Shown here one piece after another: positions 37,012-47,822 of a DNA stretch of 64,000 bases (within the stretch, counting starts at the first letter, position 1; the number at the start of each line of letters is the position of its first letter). The translations under genes were made by a program, and so were the position numbers. Location of the stretch: NCBI RefSeq assembly GCF_025698545.1, contig NC_068569.1:2728001-2792000 (forward strand). The letters are read 5' to 3'. Source of the stretch: Gossypium raimondii (lineage: Eukaryota; Streptophyta; Magnoliopsida; Malvales; Malvaceae). The notes beneath the pieces were generated by a model. The model was not told the DNA's origin and ran no database searches. It was given only the letters and a program-made list of their open reading frames with translations.

Positions 37012-38479
37012 CTAATTGCTTATTTTCGGTATTTCATCATGGATTTTATAGTTAAAGTTTAATCTTTTGAACTCGAAACTTAGTTTAATTAGTTAATACA
37101 TTCGTTTTCTAAAAGAGGGTTGAAAGCGATATGATGCATCTTTATCTTTATTATATATAAATACGAGATAGATAATTAAAAAGAAAAAGGAAAAAGTTGT
37201 GTGATGGATTTGAAGAGGAAGACAATTGAGTTCAGGCATGAATGATTTTTCAACCCCTGTAGAGAAATTTAAGGAGATTGGTTTGGGATTAATGTGAGAT
37301 TGAAAGAGAGGTGGGGAAAATGGTGGACCTCCGACAGGAAAGAAGTGAAGTGGGCCTGAAATCAATTAAAAAACATAGGCCTACTTTTCAATCAAATTGG
37401 TCTGAAAATAGTGGTCCCAAATGATTACCCACCCAATCAATGGTTCACCCACCTGATCCATCATTGCCCTTCATGCCTCTGATTTTAATCTTTATTGCTC
37501 TAATTTAGGGGTGCAATTAAGCCTAGCTCGAGTTCGATTCTAAATTTAAAGTTTGATGTTTGATTCGAGCTCGATCGAATATTTATTTTTAAGCTCTACT
37601 TATATCATCACTGTTCGATAATTCAATAATTAAGCTTGAGACATTTTTAATCCACTTTAACATCCCATATTTTCCTATGTTTTTTCCTCTCTCTTTTTTA
37701 TTCTCAAATTTTATATATTTTTTTATTCATTTTTAACTATAATGCTTTACTTTTAAAAAATACAGTGTGTACTTAAATTTACTTGAATATTCGATTTCCA
37801 CGAGTCTTCAATAATATTGATGTCTTCTATAGCATTAATGTTAATTGAAAAAGCCTTCAATTTGCCTATCATCCCAATTTATGTAAGTAAAAGAGGATCA
37901 ACACATGATATACAATATTTGTTAACGCAATTCAAATTCATTAATCCTACATTTGTGGAGCTTCTCTCAGAGAACAAATTTATTCGAATTCAACAATTCC
38001 AGTCTAAAATCAAATCCAAATTGTTACGAATAATTCTCCAAATACTGCTAATGAAGGAAAATCTAACCTTGACCCTCCTCTCGATCAATGTTTTGTTATT
38101 GGTGTTTATAACATTAATTATGTATTTTATTATAAAATGGTTGTTAGATATTTGTTCGTGTTAGAGTAGGTTTTGCTTTCCAGTAGATAGCATGTACAAT
38201 TATGCTTGCTAGGTTTAATAATTGTAATGGGATTGAGTGAAGTTGATGCGTTGTCAAGTTCAAATTATTGATCAATCAATTGCATTGATGGATCTGATAA
38301 GTATATCAAAATCGATATTTTATTAATTGATTCAATGGGTTAAAACTAATTAACTTCTTAATTTTACATTAAAGATTATATCATCAAATCAAATGTTTTT
38401 TTTTATCAATTATTAACTATGTTTGTAATTTAATGAAATTAGTTGTGAAGTTAAAATTCTGTAACAATGTACCAAATTA
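32341..38479. other. Long intergenic stretch without supported genes
   Basis: AT-rich, with several TA microsatellites (near 35240, 35347 and 36976-37010) and a run of 12 C at about 33719-33731. Sequence at 37540-37590 has inverted words of 'gagctcg' type and may be a decayed repeat. The open frame at 37817-38164 is composed of Leu/Ile/Lys as expected of AT-rich DNA and resembles nothing I know. Confidence 0.45.
36976..37010. repeat. TA microsatellite
   Basis: An uninterrupted run of about 17 TA units in intergenic DNA. Confidence 0.9.
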
Positions 38480-38612
38480 TATATTTAAAATTTGATTTCG
38501 TATTGCAGTTAATGCAAGAATATATAGGTTCGAATACACTCAAGTATTTATCTTTCTATTTAAGAGTTGTGAAGGGGCTACGGATACTTCTAAGCATTAT
38601 ATAAAAAATAGT
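38480..38612 (+). repeat. SINE remnant with recognisable box B
   Basis: GGTTCGAATAC at 38527-38537 is close to the tRNA box B consensus. A degenerate left part precedes it. A right part ('tacggatacttctaagcatt' then an A-rich tail) matches the tail at 10640-10690. Together with 4375 and 10560 this is one dispersed family. Confidence 0.5.
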
Positions 38613-39268
38613 AGATATGATAGAAACGTATAACGAAATTAATATTAAAAAATACAAGTACAAAAAAGAAAAAGAAAATCTGTACAAACCATGCATTTTT
38701 GGGTTTGAAACTTACGTGTGGCCCAAATGCATCCATCACCCATCGAATTTGGAACATCTTTTTTTTTTCTTCAAATTACTTAACCAGATTTGGGAGACTG
38801 ATCCCAAAGGAATGCGGGATTGGATTTGTCAAATCCCAAAGTCCAGTCCAGTCCAGTGCTTCGGAAGTTTGGGGTGCTATTTTAAAATGGTGGGATCTTG
38901 TCTGTGTCATGCCTTCTTCTTGTGAGGATAATATAAATAATGATATTTTAATTACAAATGAATAGTCTTTTATCCATAAAATTGATTAAACTTTTATTTT
39001 ATGAATAATTTTTGGGGTTGAAATATTGTCAGTCTCCTTATATTGTGCTTAAATAATTATGACATGTGATAAAATCTTAACTTGTGGAATTAAAATTTTC
39101 CAATGCATGATAAAATAATTACTCATAGTTTTATGGGTTAGTGTTTGGTGGGCTGAGAGTGTAATTTTTTTATTCCATAAATAATTTTAAAATTAAAATG
39201 TGTTTTTTTAATATTTTATTATACAATTTTTTATGTGTATAATATAAATTAAAAAACTAAATACTTAA
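38613..39268. other. Intergenic, nothing recognised
   Basis: Two overlapping frames (38617-38965) are open but low in complexity, and no family is recognised. Confidence 0.4.
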
Positions 39269-39409
39269 ATGGTTTTATTTACCAAAATGGAGTGTTTGAA
39301 ACAGCTCCAAGGGGTGAAGGGAGAGAGATGGGCAGCATCTTAAAAAATTACACGTAAACACATACTCATTAGAACTGTTTCAAACACCCCATTTTGGTAA
39401 ATAATGGTA
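39269..39409. repeat. Small inverted repeat element
   Basis: The arm at 39274-39306 (TTTACCAAAATGGAGTGTTT and on) pairs with 39374-39405 (its reverse complement with two or three mismatches) around a loop of about 67 bases. It is probably a short MITE or solo foldback. The 'tttaccaa' end word also occurs at the ends of the 49992 foldback. No clear target duplication is seen. Confidence 0.7.
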
Positions 39410-39643
39410 TTGGCAATTTGTCATATCATTTTAGTATTTAATTTTTTTATTTTGTATTATGCAAGTAAAAAAGTCTTATTATACACTTATAAGACACTTG
39501 TTAAGTTTCGAACACTATTTACAAAGTCTAAAAACTACACTATATCAAATAATTTCCCATAAATTATTATGTTTTTTCTTCATGAAAATTAATTATTTTG
39601 ATAGAATTTAACAACTCATAAATAGAGATAAATGGGTGGCAGT

Positions 39644-39984
39644 TAGAGGCGTTCACGGGTCGGGCCGGGTCGCGCCCAGAATTTTTTTTCCGAAATATGG
39701 GCCTGAAATTTTGTCCGGGCCTAGCCCGGGAAAAAATTCTTAAGCCCGAGCCCGACCCGGCCCGACCTATTTTTTAATAAGCACCAAAAATTTATTTTAA
39801 AAAAATAAAAAATAAAAAAGTATTTTAAAATTTAAGAATATATATTTATTATATTTGGGCCGAGCAAGGGCCAAAAAAGTGATGCACAAGGCCCGACCTA
39901 ATTTCTAAACGGGCTACATTTTTTGTCCAAGCTCATATTTCGAGCGGGCCGTCGGGCCGGACCCCCAACCCATGAACACCTCTA
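39644..39984. mobile_element. hAT-type MITE, 341 bp, perfect 8-bp target duplication
   Basis: The termini TAGAGGCGTTCAC and, as reverse complement of the right end, TAGAGGTGTTCAT are inverted repeats. GTGGCAGT flanks it exactly at 39636-39643 and 39985-39992. An 8-bp duplication and TAGAGGTG-like ends fit the hAT superfamily. The body has GGGCCGGG-like words on both sides of an AT-rich centre and no coding capacity, so an autonomous hAT elsewhere must have moved it. Confidence 0.88.
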
Positions 39985-39992
39985 GTGGCAGT

Positions 39993-40544
39993 GGAATTAA
40001 ATATATTTTCAAAGGATTGTAAGAGAAAACAAGGATAATAAATAAAATAAAATAAATTTTGGTTTGAAGGACGAAATAAGTGTATAGTAACTACTAAAAT
40101 ATAAGATATTAATAATTTTAATGATAATATTGTAGGTATTGGAATCATAGTCAAGGTAAAAAGCAACAGCAAACACCTAACGGTCGCCTCCTATCTTTCT
40201 CAACTAAACTTCCATCGTTCAAACAAAATCAGGACCACTCGAACAAAGTTTTTAAATTCATCAAAAGCATTAATGACCATGATCGCGAGGAGCAGTTAAT
40301 CTACCATTCTCCTGCCCTTATACTATCATTCTCACCTTGTCAAGAAGAACAAGTTCGAAAGGGCGCACCTTTGTGACACGCGTTCCGCATTCAGCTCTTC
40401 TTCTTCGGCCTTCGGTTTTCATTTTTCAAAGCTACAAACTGCAAATCCTCAATAATCTTCCCTCGGACAAGCACAGGTACGTTATAATTTCGACTGCCCA
40501 TTAGGTCGTAACCTAAATTTCCTTACTGGGTTTTCGTTTTCAAG
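39993..40544 (+). promoter_or_regulatory. Promoter and leader of the membrane-protein gene
   Basis: No gene. C/T-rich sequence from about 40300 precedes the ATG at 40545. The fragment 40478-40483 (GTACGT) looks like a splice donor, so an intron may lie in the leader. Confidence 0.3.
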
Positions 40545-41853
40545 ATGGGGACTGGAGATGAAGTAGTGGAAATCGAGAGCTTAGAGAGAAGTTTGTTACC
40601 GGAATCCGTTACCGGAGAACAGGAGTCCGAGGCAGTCGATGAGCCGGTTCTTTACGCGGCGTCGTTTGGAGAGATGGAAGAAGAATTCGTTAAATACCAA
40701 ACGGCTCAATGGGGTTTATACTCGTTGGTTTTAGTGTTAGCTTGGGGTATTGGGTTGTTCATGCTCTTATACATTCCTGTTCGAAGATACATCCTGCGTA
40801 AAGATATTCGATCCCGAAAGCTTTATCTTACTCCCAATTCAATCGTTTACAAAGTACATTTTAACCCCTTTTTTTCTAATCTTTTGCTCGTTAAGTTGCT
40901 ATTTTTAGAATTAATATTCACTAAAATGGAGTAAACTTTGGGAATTTAGGTTACAAGGCCAGTGCCAATACCTTGTTTTGGGGTTTTAAAGAAAGAGAAG
41001 CATGTTCTATTACCCTCAGTTGCAGATGTTGTAATTGAACAAGGTGGGTATCATTTATGTACTTGTACCTGTTGTTGACTATGAGTGAACCTTTATTTAT
41101 GTAATTTCTTCTATTCTTCTTTAGGATATTTGCAGTCCTTCTTTGGTGTTTACTCACTCAGAATTGAGAACGTTGGTCTGAGGAGACCTCCTAGTGATGA
41201 TTTACAAATCCAAGGAATGGTTAACCCGAGTGCTTTTAGGAAGGTATATATTCTTAATTATCAAAATCATATTCATAGTTGCTGATTTTCTTAAAAGTGG
41301 AAGCTGATTTATTTGCGTTTCCATGCTCATGTTAAGGCTGTTTTGACACGCCTTTCGAATATGAGGACCGAGGTCTTCTCCCGACAAGTTTCTGCAATTG
41401 AAGATGCTCCAAATTCAAAGATTCTTTCACCATCTGCTTGGGTATTCCCGTGAATCTAGTTTGTTTTTCTGGTTGGTCGGGTTTATGTATGTTAAGGCTG
41501 TTCTTTTATAACCCTAGGCTATCCATTATGATGCTCTTTATTTTAAAGGATCAACTTTCCACCTCAATATAATATTTGACAAATAATTTGTCTGGCAGGT
41601 TTAATTTTCCTTTTTTTTTTTTTTTGCAGCATTCTCCACGTAAGCATGATGTTGTTCCTCCTTCAGGGGATCTTGCTTTACTACAGAAACTAGAGGAGGT
41701 TGGGAGTTCTGTGAAGGTAAAGCAAGGATTACACGTTTAGGTCTTCTTTTATTTGCGCAACTGGTCTGAAGATTTTGATTTGATTTTTTACTGCAGAGAG
41801 TTCAATCATTGATTGAGGAACAGCATGGTCAAGCATCGGAAACTGCTGCTTGA
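40545..41853 (+). CDS. Uncharacterised plant membrane protein, PH-like fold suspected
   Basis: Exons 40545-40853, 40950-41043, 41125-41243, 41337-41441, 41630-41716 and 41797-41853 join in frame to 256 residues. An acidic N-terminus of about 50 residues is followed by one strong membrane segment at 57-79 (LYSLVLVLAWGIGLFMLLYI) and a basic stretch (RRYILRKDIRSRK). The next 100 residues (LYLTPNSIVYKVTRPVPIP..., VLLPSVADVVIEQG..., YSLRIENVG) have the alternating pattern of the bacterial-PH-like domain found in membrane proteins. The C-terminus is polar with a short helix. I know similar uncharacterised plant proteins but cannot name a function. The PH-like assignment is inference from pattern. 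Broad conservation of intron phases suggests a real gene. Confidence 0.8.
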
Positions 41854-43100
41854 GGTATTTCAAACTACGGAATGACACATAACGTTTTCTTTATAGTAAA
41901 TTTCTCATACCCCGGGTTTGTGATTGAACATGCGCGTTGTGAGAAAATTAGCTAGTTTCTTTTAGTAGTAGTGATTAGCGAATCCTAGCTTTCCCCTGCC
42001 TTCCTCTGCTTTGCTTATTGACCTTTTTAATCAAAGGAGTTCTTGCCACTGACTTCATGCATTCAAAAGAAGGGGGAATTTAACAAGTGTGGTTTCAGTC
42101 AGTGATTCACACTAAGCTGTCAGCAGTTCTATTTCTTTCTTTTGGCAGTGTTGATGATGTTCTTGTTTCTGAGTACACTCAGACATGCCAATTTCATGTT
42201 TAATGACTAACAGTCTTGTCACTGATGCTTAAAGAATGATATTTGGGAAGTAAATGAGAAAGGGCATGAGCATACCAACTTTTGAAATAACAGATGTCTT
42301 TGTTCGTCTTTCTTGGCCTGTTCTTGCTCTCTGTGTGAATTGCTCTTGGCAATAGGGCATGAGCTAATATGTTGACTCCCATACCCTCAATTTTGACTTG
42401 TGAATGGGATGCAATCACTGATAGGGCAATTCCTGGTGCATGTTCCATTACCTAGATGCAAAATATACATCATTGAAGAAGATTACTTGATTTAAGGGTG
42501 TAACAAACAATTAAGTTGCCTTTGTTGCATTTACTTTCATTTATTTTGCAGATTGTTGCCTTTGAAGTTTTGTTTTGCAGGTGAGATGGTTCTGAAATCT
42601 GAGTGTTTGTTTACTGGATAGCTGTCCAGGCATTGATTTGCAGCCTGCTACAATTCCCCCAATTCTCCTTATTCTTTCTCTCTGTTCCTTTAATGTAAAG
42701 CATTTGCAAGTCAAAACTCGGTTATTAAAACATCCAAGCTTTCATGAATGAATTTTCCAGATAAGCTTAGCAACTTTAGCTCCAAGAGAGCCACATTCAT
42801 GCCTAATTCTTGTAAAACTTGGGCCCTGGCGCGGCTCTCTTTCTATGCTTAATTTATGGCTTCACTGAGAATTGAAACATGGAGTTTGTATTCATTATCT
42901 ATCATATATCTTTCTCATGATATGTCCTGAATCTTATGTTGCAGAAAACAGCAGAGCAGGCCGCAAGACCAAACTAAGCAGCCTTAAGGAGTCATGCATT
43001 TTTTAATGACGCCATTTGTACCTTTGTTCCCATTTACTGCATTAAGCCCTACTAATGTGGATGGCATCAAGGTTTTTAGTGAGATTTTATTTATATTTTT
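41854..43100 (+). other. 3' region of the membrane-protein gene with possible UTR introns
   Basis: The stop codon is followed at once by a good donor (TGAG then GTATTT at 41855). Acceptor-like TTGCAG sites lie near 42550, 42575 and 42945, the last followed by an A/G-rich, exon-like stretch (AAAACAGCAGAGCAGG). One or more 3' UTR introns are likely. No separate coding gene is seen. Confidence 0.35.
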
Positions 43101-43348
43101 TCTTGTAATAACATTTCTCCATTTATTGTGGTCAGTCTTTACTTCATTTCATTGCAATGGATAGGTTTAACCAAAACTGGAGAGGTTAGTTTTGTCATTT
43201 TACAGGGCAGTCATTTGAATTTGGTGAAGATTTTGATGTATTCATGTATTTCTATCGTGTTAATGTTATTTTTGTGACATTATGCATTTTGATTATTTTT
43301 GGTCATATGGTGTCTCAATTCATCGCTTATTTAGCATACATTTGGTGT

Positions 43349-43397
<49 letters not shown>

Positions 43398-44210
43398 ATG
43401 TTATGGTTTTTCGTATTATGTTTTCTTCATGTATTGAGAGTATTATAAATTTATATATAAATTTTCACACATTAATAATTTGTTTAGTTTGATTTTGCCA
43501 TTGTTTATGTGATGTGTCCTACTATTTTTGCCACAAAAGTTCAATTTAAAGGAATAATCTTTATGTCCTTGTTGTCTCAGTTAATATCATATTTTATATA
43601 GTTTTATTCACTAAATTTTTATCTGAAAAATAAAGTAATATTTTTTTAGTGTAAAAACTTATAAATGTTGAATTAATATTACAAAATTTATTATACTTAA
43701 TAAAAATTTAGTAATATTAATTGAAAATAATGAATTTTGACATCCATTAAATAGGTGGTTTCACCGCAACTAGCCCAACTTGATGAGGACGTTAGGTCCA
43801 CAACTATTTAGGTTGTAGCCGAATAATGTCACGACACGCGTCGTGATAATGAAAACGGGCAGACAGGTTGATGTGTCATAAATGATCCATGGGATGGGGA
43901 TTCTTTCTCTAATATCTCACATTTCGTTTTCAATTTCCGAGCTTGGCCCGACATCGATATGTCACATTTGTTAAAAAGGAAAATTAATTCCTAAATAATT
44001 TAACCAATTCTCTGAGATGTACTTAAGCAAAAAAGTGAATCAAAAATAGATACAAGAAAAAAACGCATATCACCTTACGTTTAATATATAAATAGAAAAC
44101 ATTACAAATACAGCTTGCAACCAAAGCCAAAATAAAAACTATATTTAAGAACCATAATAAGCTAGATAAATCACAACCATCCATTATTCATCATCATCAT
44201 CATCAAAGAT
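43101..44210. other. Intergenic, with TA microsatellite
   Basis: A run of about 22 TA units lies at 43351-43394. The rest is AT-rich and without a supported gene. The part next to 44211 is likely the PMEI 3' UTR. Confidence 0.5.
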
Positions 44211-44780
44211 TCAACGGTGCCTACCACGACTTTCATTGAGCCTATTGATCATGTACAGAGCATTACTGGTAACTTTAGCCACATTCGTGATCTTCCTCTT
44301 CACATTAGATTTAACCTTGCCGTCAACTCCTTCGAACCCATCAAGACACGTGTCCTCATTCGTCAGCGCCGCACTCACCCATGTCTGCGCATTACTCATC
44401 TGAAACTCGAACGTCTCCCCTCTCAAGTGCTTCAACTCCCCTAATGTCTTGCTCAACTCCTCCATCGACTCATCTATTTGCTCCACGCAGTCACTCAGTG
44501 CGACTCGTTCCCTCTTGTTGTACCCCGTCACACTCGTCGACAAGTAGTTCGACACTTTACGGGCACGGGACAGGCTGACTTTTACGGCGGCTTGGGCTAA
44601 CTCACGTGGGGTGTTGGCTGGGCCGGAGTAGGAAGAAAGGGTGCGAAAACAGAGGCTTGGATAGCTGGCGTGGACACATGATGAACGGACCAGGTCGTGA
44701 TCTGCACCGCTCTCTGGTGTGGCCGCGGAGCTGGAGAGGAAAAGGAGGATGTTTAGGACAAAGAAAGGGATTGTCACCAT
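44211..44780 (-). CDS. Secreted invertase/pectin methylesterase inhibitor-like protein
   Basis: An intronless 189-residue protein. Residues 1-20 (MVTIPFFVLNILLFLSSSAA) are a signal peptide, so the product enters the secretory path, presumably to the cell wall. The mature part has the four conserved cysteines of the PMEI/C-InhI fold at 35, 44, 98 and 145, with C-x8-C at the start (SSCVHASYPSLC) and ALSDCVEQ in the middle. Helical repeats DESMEELSKTL and TWVSAALTNEDTCLDGF are typical. Length fits the family (170-210). The fold inhibits either pectin methylesterase or invertase. Sequence alone does not tell which. The start is the only upstream Met followed by a signal peptide. A TATA box lies 57 bp upstream. 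Confidence 0.92.
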   Translation of the reverse strand: MVTIPFFVLNILLFLSSSAATPESGADHDLVRSSCVHASYPSLCFRTLSSYSGPANTPRELAQAAVKVSLSRARKVSNYLSTSVTGYNKRERVALSDCVEQIDESMEELSKTLGELKHLRGETFEFQMSNAQTWVSAALTNEDTCLDGFEGVDGKVKSNVKRKITNVAKVTSNALYMINRLNESRGRHR

Positions 44781-44835
44781 TGTCGAATGGTCTTGAAGAG
44801 TTCAAGTTTTGTGCTTTGCCTTGTCGGGGAGATGG

Positions 44836-44843
44836 ATTTTATA
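44836..44843 (-). promoter_or_regulatory. TATA box of the PMEI-like gene
   Basis: On the minus strand, TATAAAAT lies at 44843-44836, ending 56 bp before the ATG. The spacing gives a short leader of about 25 bases. Confidence 0.6.
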
Positions 44844-47225
44844 GGGGAGAGTGTACTTTTGGGCCATGGCAGCCAATTATAGTTATGTTATGACTATATT
44901 ATCCTCAACATTCTTTCGTTATTTATTTTATATAATAGTATTCGTGTAGTATGTGAAGGGTAGACTTGGTAATTCAGAGATGAAATTTATTGTGAATTAA
45001 TGCAAATGCAAGAAAAAGATGCAAGACGTCGGCAATAATTAATTAGAGAGAATAACATCCACATCCAGCACTGCTATTAATTGGCCCCTGTATCCAGCGA
45101 AGTGAAGACAAGAGTTTCAAATCTAATCCCACTCACAGATTATTAAGTGGGATTCCAATGTAATAAGCAGTTCCATAGTGGCCTAAAATCTTGGGGTTTT
45201 AAGTCAATTTTGTTAAATCAAGAACGTACGTCTTTCATTTGCATGCAACTTCTTTTTCTGATTTGGTTAAGGAGTTTGATAATTTTCTAACATACATAAC
45301 AAGTTGGATGATTGGTTTAGTAGATAAGATGTGTTGGGAATCTAGAATGGATGACAAAACTACTGCTTTTCGTTGGATCAAAAAATTGGAACTCATACAT
45401 CAACAGTATTGGTAGGAACATTAGATGAATGGTTGAGAAATGTGAGATCTGTTTTAAGCCCATGAATGTGGAAACTAATGCAACCATGGGGCCTGACCAA
45501 GTAAATTCAATTCAAGAAAGAAATTATTGAATGAAAAACCTGCTAAAGATAAAAGGTTCTCGGTCCCAAACATATGAAAGTTTTTTCATGTTCTGTTAAA
45601 CAGGGCATGTGATAGTCACAGTTTTGCAGAGGTTGCCCTAAGACCCACCATCATCGAACCAGCTGTCCCATTCATTTATATTCATATAATTCAAGCACTT
45701 CCCTTCGTCCACCTTTAAATCTTCTTTTCAATAGACACAAAATCGGTTGGCTCCTCTAAGGAAGCAGTTTCCATTTTATTTTATTTTTCCCCTAATCCCA
45801 CCATGAAGCGTTAGCCAAGTAGCCCTACCTCACTAATAAATGTCTTCAATCAATCCTTCCACTTTAAATTTTCATCAAACATGTATGAAAGGTATCGTCC
45901 CAATATTGTTATACCTATACTTGTTACTCGATCGATTATGTGGAATATTCTACGAGCTAGACATCCACGAGAGCCATATTCTACCAATTAAGATTCAAGG
46001 ACCCTCCACCTTATGGATCCACAAGACAAGTGTATAATGTGGGAACCACATTTCTAATAGAGCAAGTGTATTCCTATACTACATATTTTCTCATTATCCT
46101 AATATAACAACTTATACTTAAGAGAGATGATGTCAATAGGCCATCCGACCTCCAAAGAATACATAATCAACAAGAGAATGGCACATAATGCCTTGAGAAG
46201 AGCGGCCGGCACCTTTTATAAGCCCCCCCAAAGAAACTAAGGCCGGGGAAGATCTCTCTTCCTATCACATTTTCTTCCTCCTAAGTCTCATAACACCTCT
46301 TATGACCCTTCGCCCACCAAGTGAATGGTGCTTACTTGGCTCTGTTAATCTGATATTTATTGTGTCTACACAAATATAGTGTTTGATATAAGAAACAGTA
46401 GTTGGAAAGCATTAATCACACTATATGTACTATTCCACTCAAAATATGAGTTGGGCAAATCTGCGGTTTATATTGGAACTGGGACACTGCAAATGGCTTT
46501 AGTCCATGTGAAGGTGAGTTGCAATCCGTAAACCAGAGCGTGGGAAACTGGCCACGGTGGGGTTAATAATTTGCACCACACATCACAAAAAAATTGAGTG
46601 CCAAGCCTTCCATCTAAGACCTCACATTTGCTACTGCAGTATTGCTCTAAATCTTTTGTTTGTTAACTAACACTTCACTTGGGATGCAGTAAAATAACAT
46701 ATCTATGCTCTAAATCACCCAGGTGCGATAATAGTTTATTGATTATTTCAAGATAAAATATTCACTCAAAAAAGCAAAACCCCGAATTTCTGCGTTAATT
46801 TCATACAAGATTAGAATACTGTTAGTACATTATTACAACATGTTGGGATCATGGTCCATTAGTTTTGTTGTCTAGCCAAAAAGGATATGAGGCGTACAGC
46901 AGGCAGTATTTTTCGTTCTGCGATATGCTAATAAACCGGCAGATATGTCATTATATTTAAGTGTCTTTATATGTAATTAGTATAACAGTACTATACATAT
47001 TTTAATTGCATGCACGAAACATCTTGTTTTTGTTCACATCCCGGTACACCATCTCCAGCTAATCAGGTTTTGTTTATTGCTACTCGAAGAAATTTAATTA
47101 ATTTTTAATTTGATCCCACCAAAACATATATTTACATTTGCACAGCCATAAAAGCAAGAGTCATACTTGAAGAAAAAAACCATTATTACCAAACTAAAAC
47201 TTAATTCTAAATTAAAAAACATCAA
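44844..47225. other. Intergenic, nothing recognised
   Basis: The frame at 45840-46037 is short and looks random. A patch near 46200-46330 is C/T-rich with GGCCGG words but encodes nothing I recognise. The part next to 47226 is probable 3' UTR of the following minus-strand gene. Confidence 0.45.
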
Positions 47226-47822
47226 CTACCATACAGAACAGCTTGAGCTGTACCTTCCTCTCCTACACGATTCATCCCATAACCTAACAACATTGCCGTT
47301 TATCGCCGACGAATCCTGATAACGGTACCACCCCATCTCCCCTTTCCTCAACCTCAACACTCTTTCCCAACTCTCCCACCACTCCCCTTCCTTGCAATAC
47401 CCACCACCGTCACACCATTCCTTCCCCGTCATCTCACCGTCACTCTCCCCTCCGATATCATCCTCGTAATAAACAGTCAACGTTGACTTCCCTCCTTTCG
47501 TCACCCCATCATTGAAAACTAACGGCGAAACACGCGTTTCCGTAACGGAGGCTGGAGCTGAAACCGAAGTTGAAGCCGTCGGGTGCTTTTCTTCAACTTC
47601 TGGAATTGGTCGTCGAGCATCGATGGATGTCGAAGGTCTTTGTTCACGACCTTTAACGGAACATGATGAGGTAGCGGCGCCGGCGGCTCTAATCCTCCAA
47701 AAACTAACCGCAGCCGTGATAACAGCGACCCACGTCCATAGATTATTAACAATAGTGAAAATCCCAAAGCTTACATAGTTAAAAGCTAAAGCTTCGAGAT
47801 GAGAATCCAACAACTGGTTCAT
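47226..47822 (-). CDS. Unrecognised intronless membrane-anchored protein
   Basis: A 198-residue open frame with balanced composition in AT-rich surroundings, starting at the only upstream ATG. Residues 17-43 (VSFGIFTIVNNLWTWVAVIT and on to FWRIR) form one strong membrane segment. A Ser/Thr/Pro-rich linker (about 50-100), then a Gly/Asp/Glu-rich part and a Trp-rich, Arg-rich C-terminus (EWWESWERVLRLRKGEMGWY) follow. It ends in a Cys/Arg/Ser-rich tail. Plants have small families of such proteins with an N-terminal 'NNLWTWVAVITAA' segment, but I do not know a function and give none. Coding is likely because the frame is long for this DNA and the Trp motif is non-random. Confidence 0.7.
   Translation of the reverse strand: MNQLLDSHLEALAFNYVSFGIFTIVNNLWTWVAVITAAVSFWRIRAAGAATSSCSVKGREQRPSTSIDARRPIPEVEEKHPTASTSVSAPASVTETRVSPLVFNDGVTKGGKSTLTVYYEDDIGGESDGEMTGKEWCDGGGYCKEGEWWESWERVLRLRKGEMGWYRYQDSSAINGNVVRLWDESCRRGRYSSSCSVW

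Noticed and set aside
37817..38164. 115-codon open frame
   Set aside because: Leu/Ile/Lys composition is expected from AT-rich DNA, and it has no motif, leader or neighbour that supports a gene.
44217..44893. Plus-strand frames over the PMEI-like gene
   Set aside because: They are antisense to a protein with a signal peptide and the four family cysteines.
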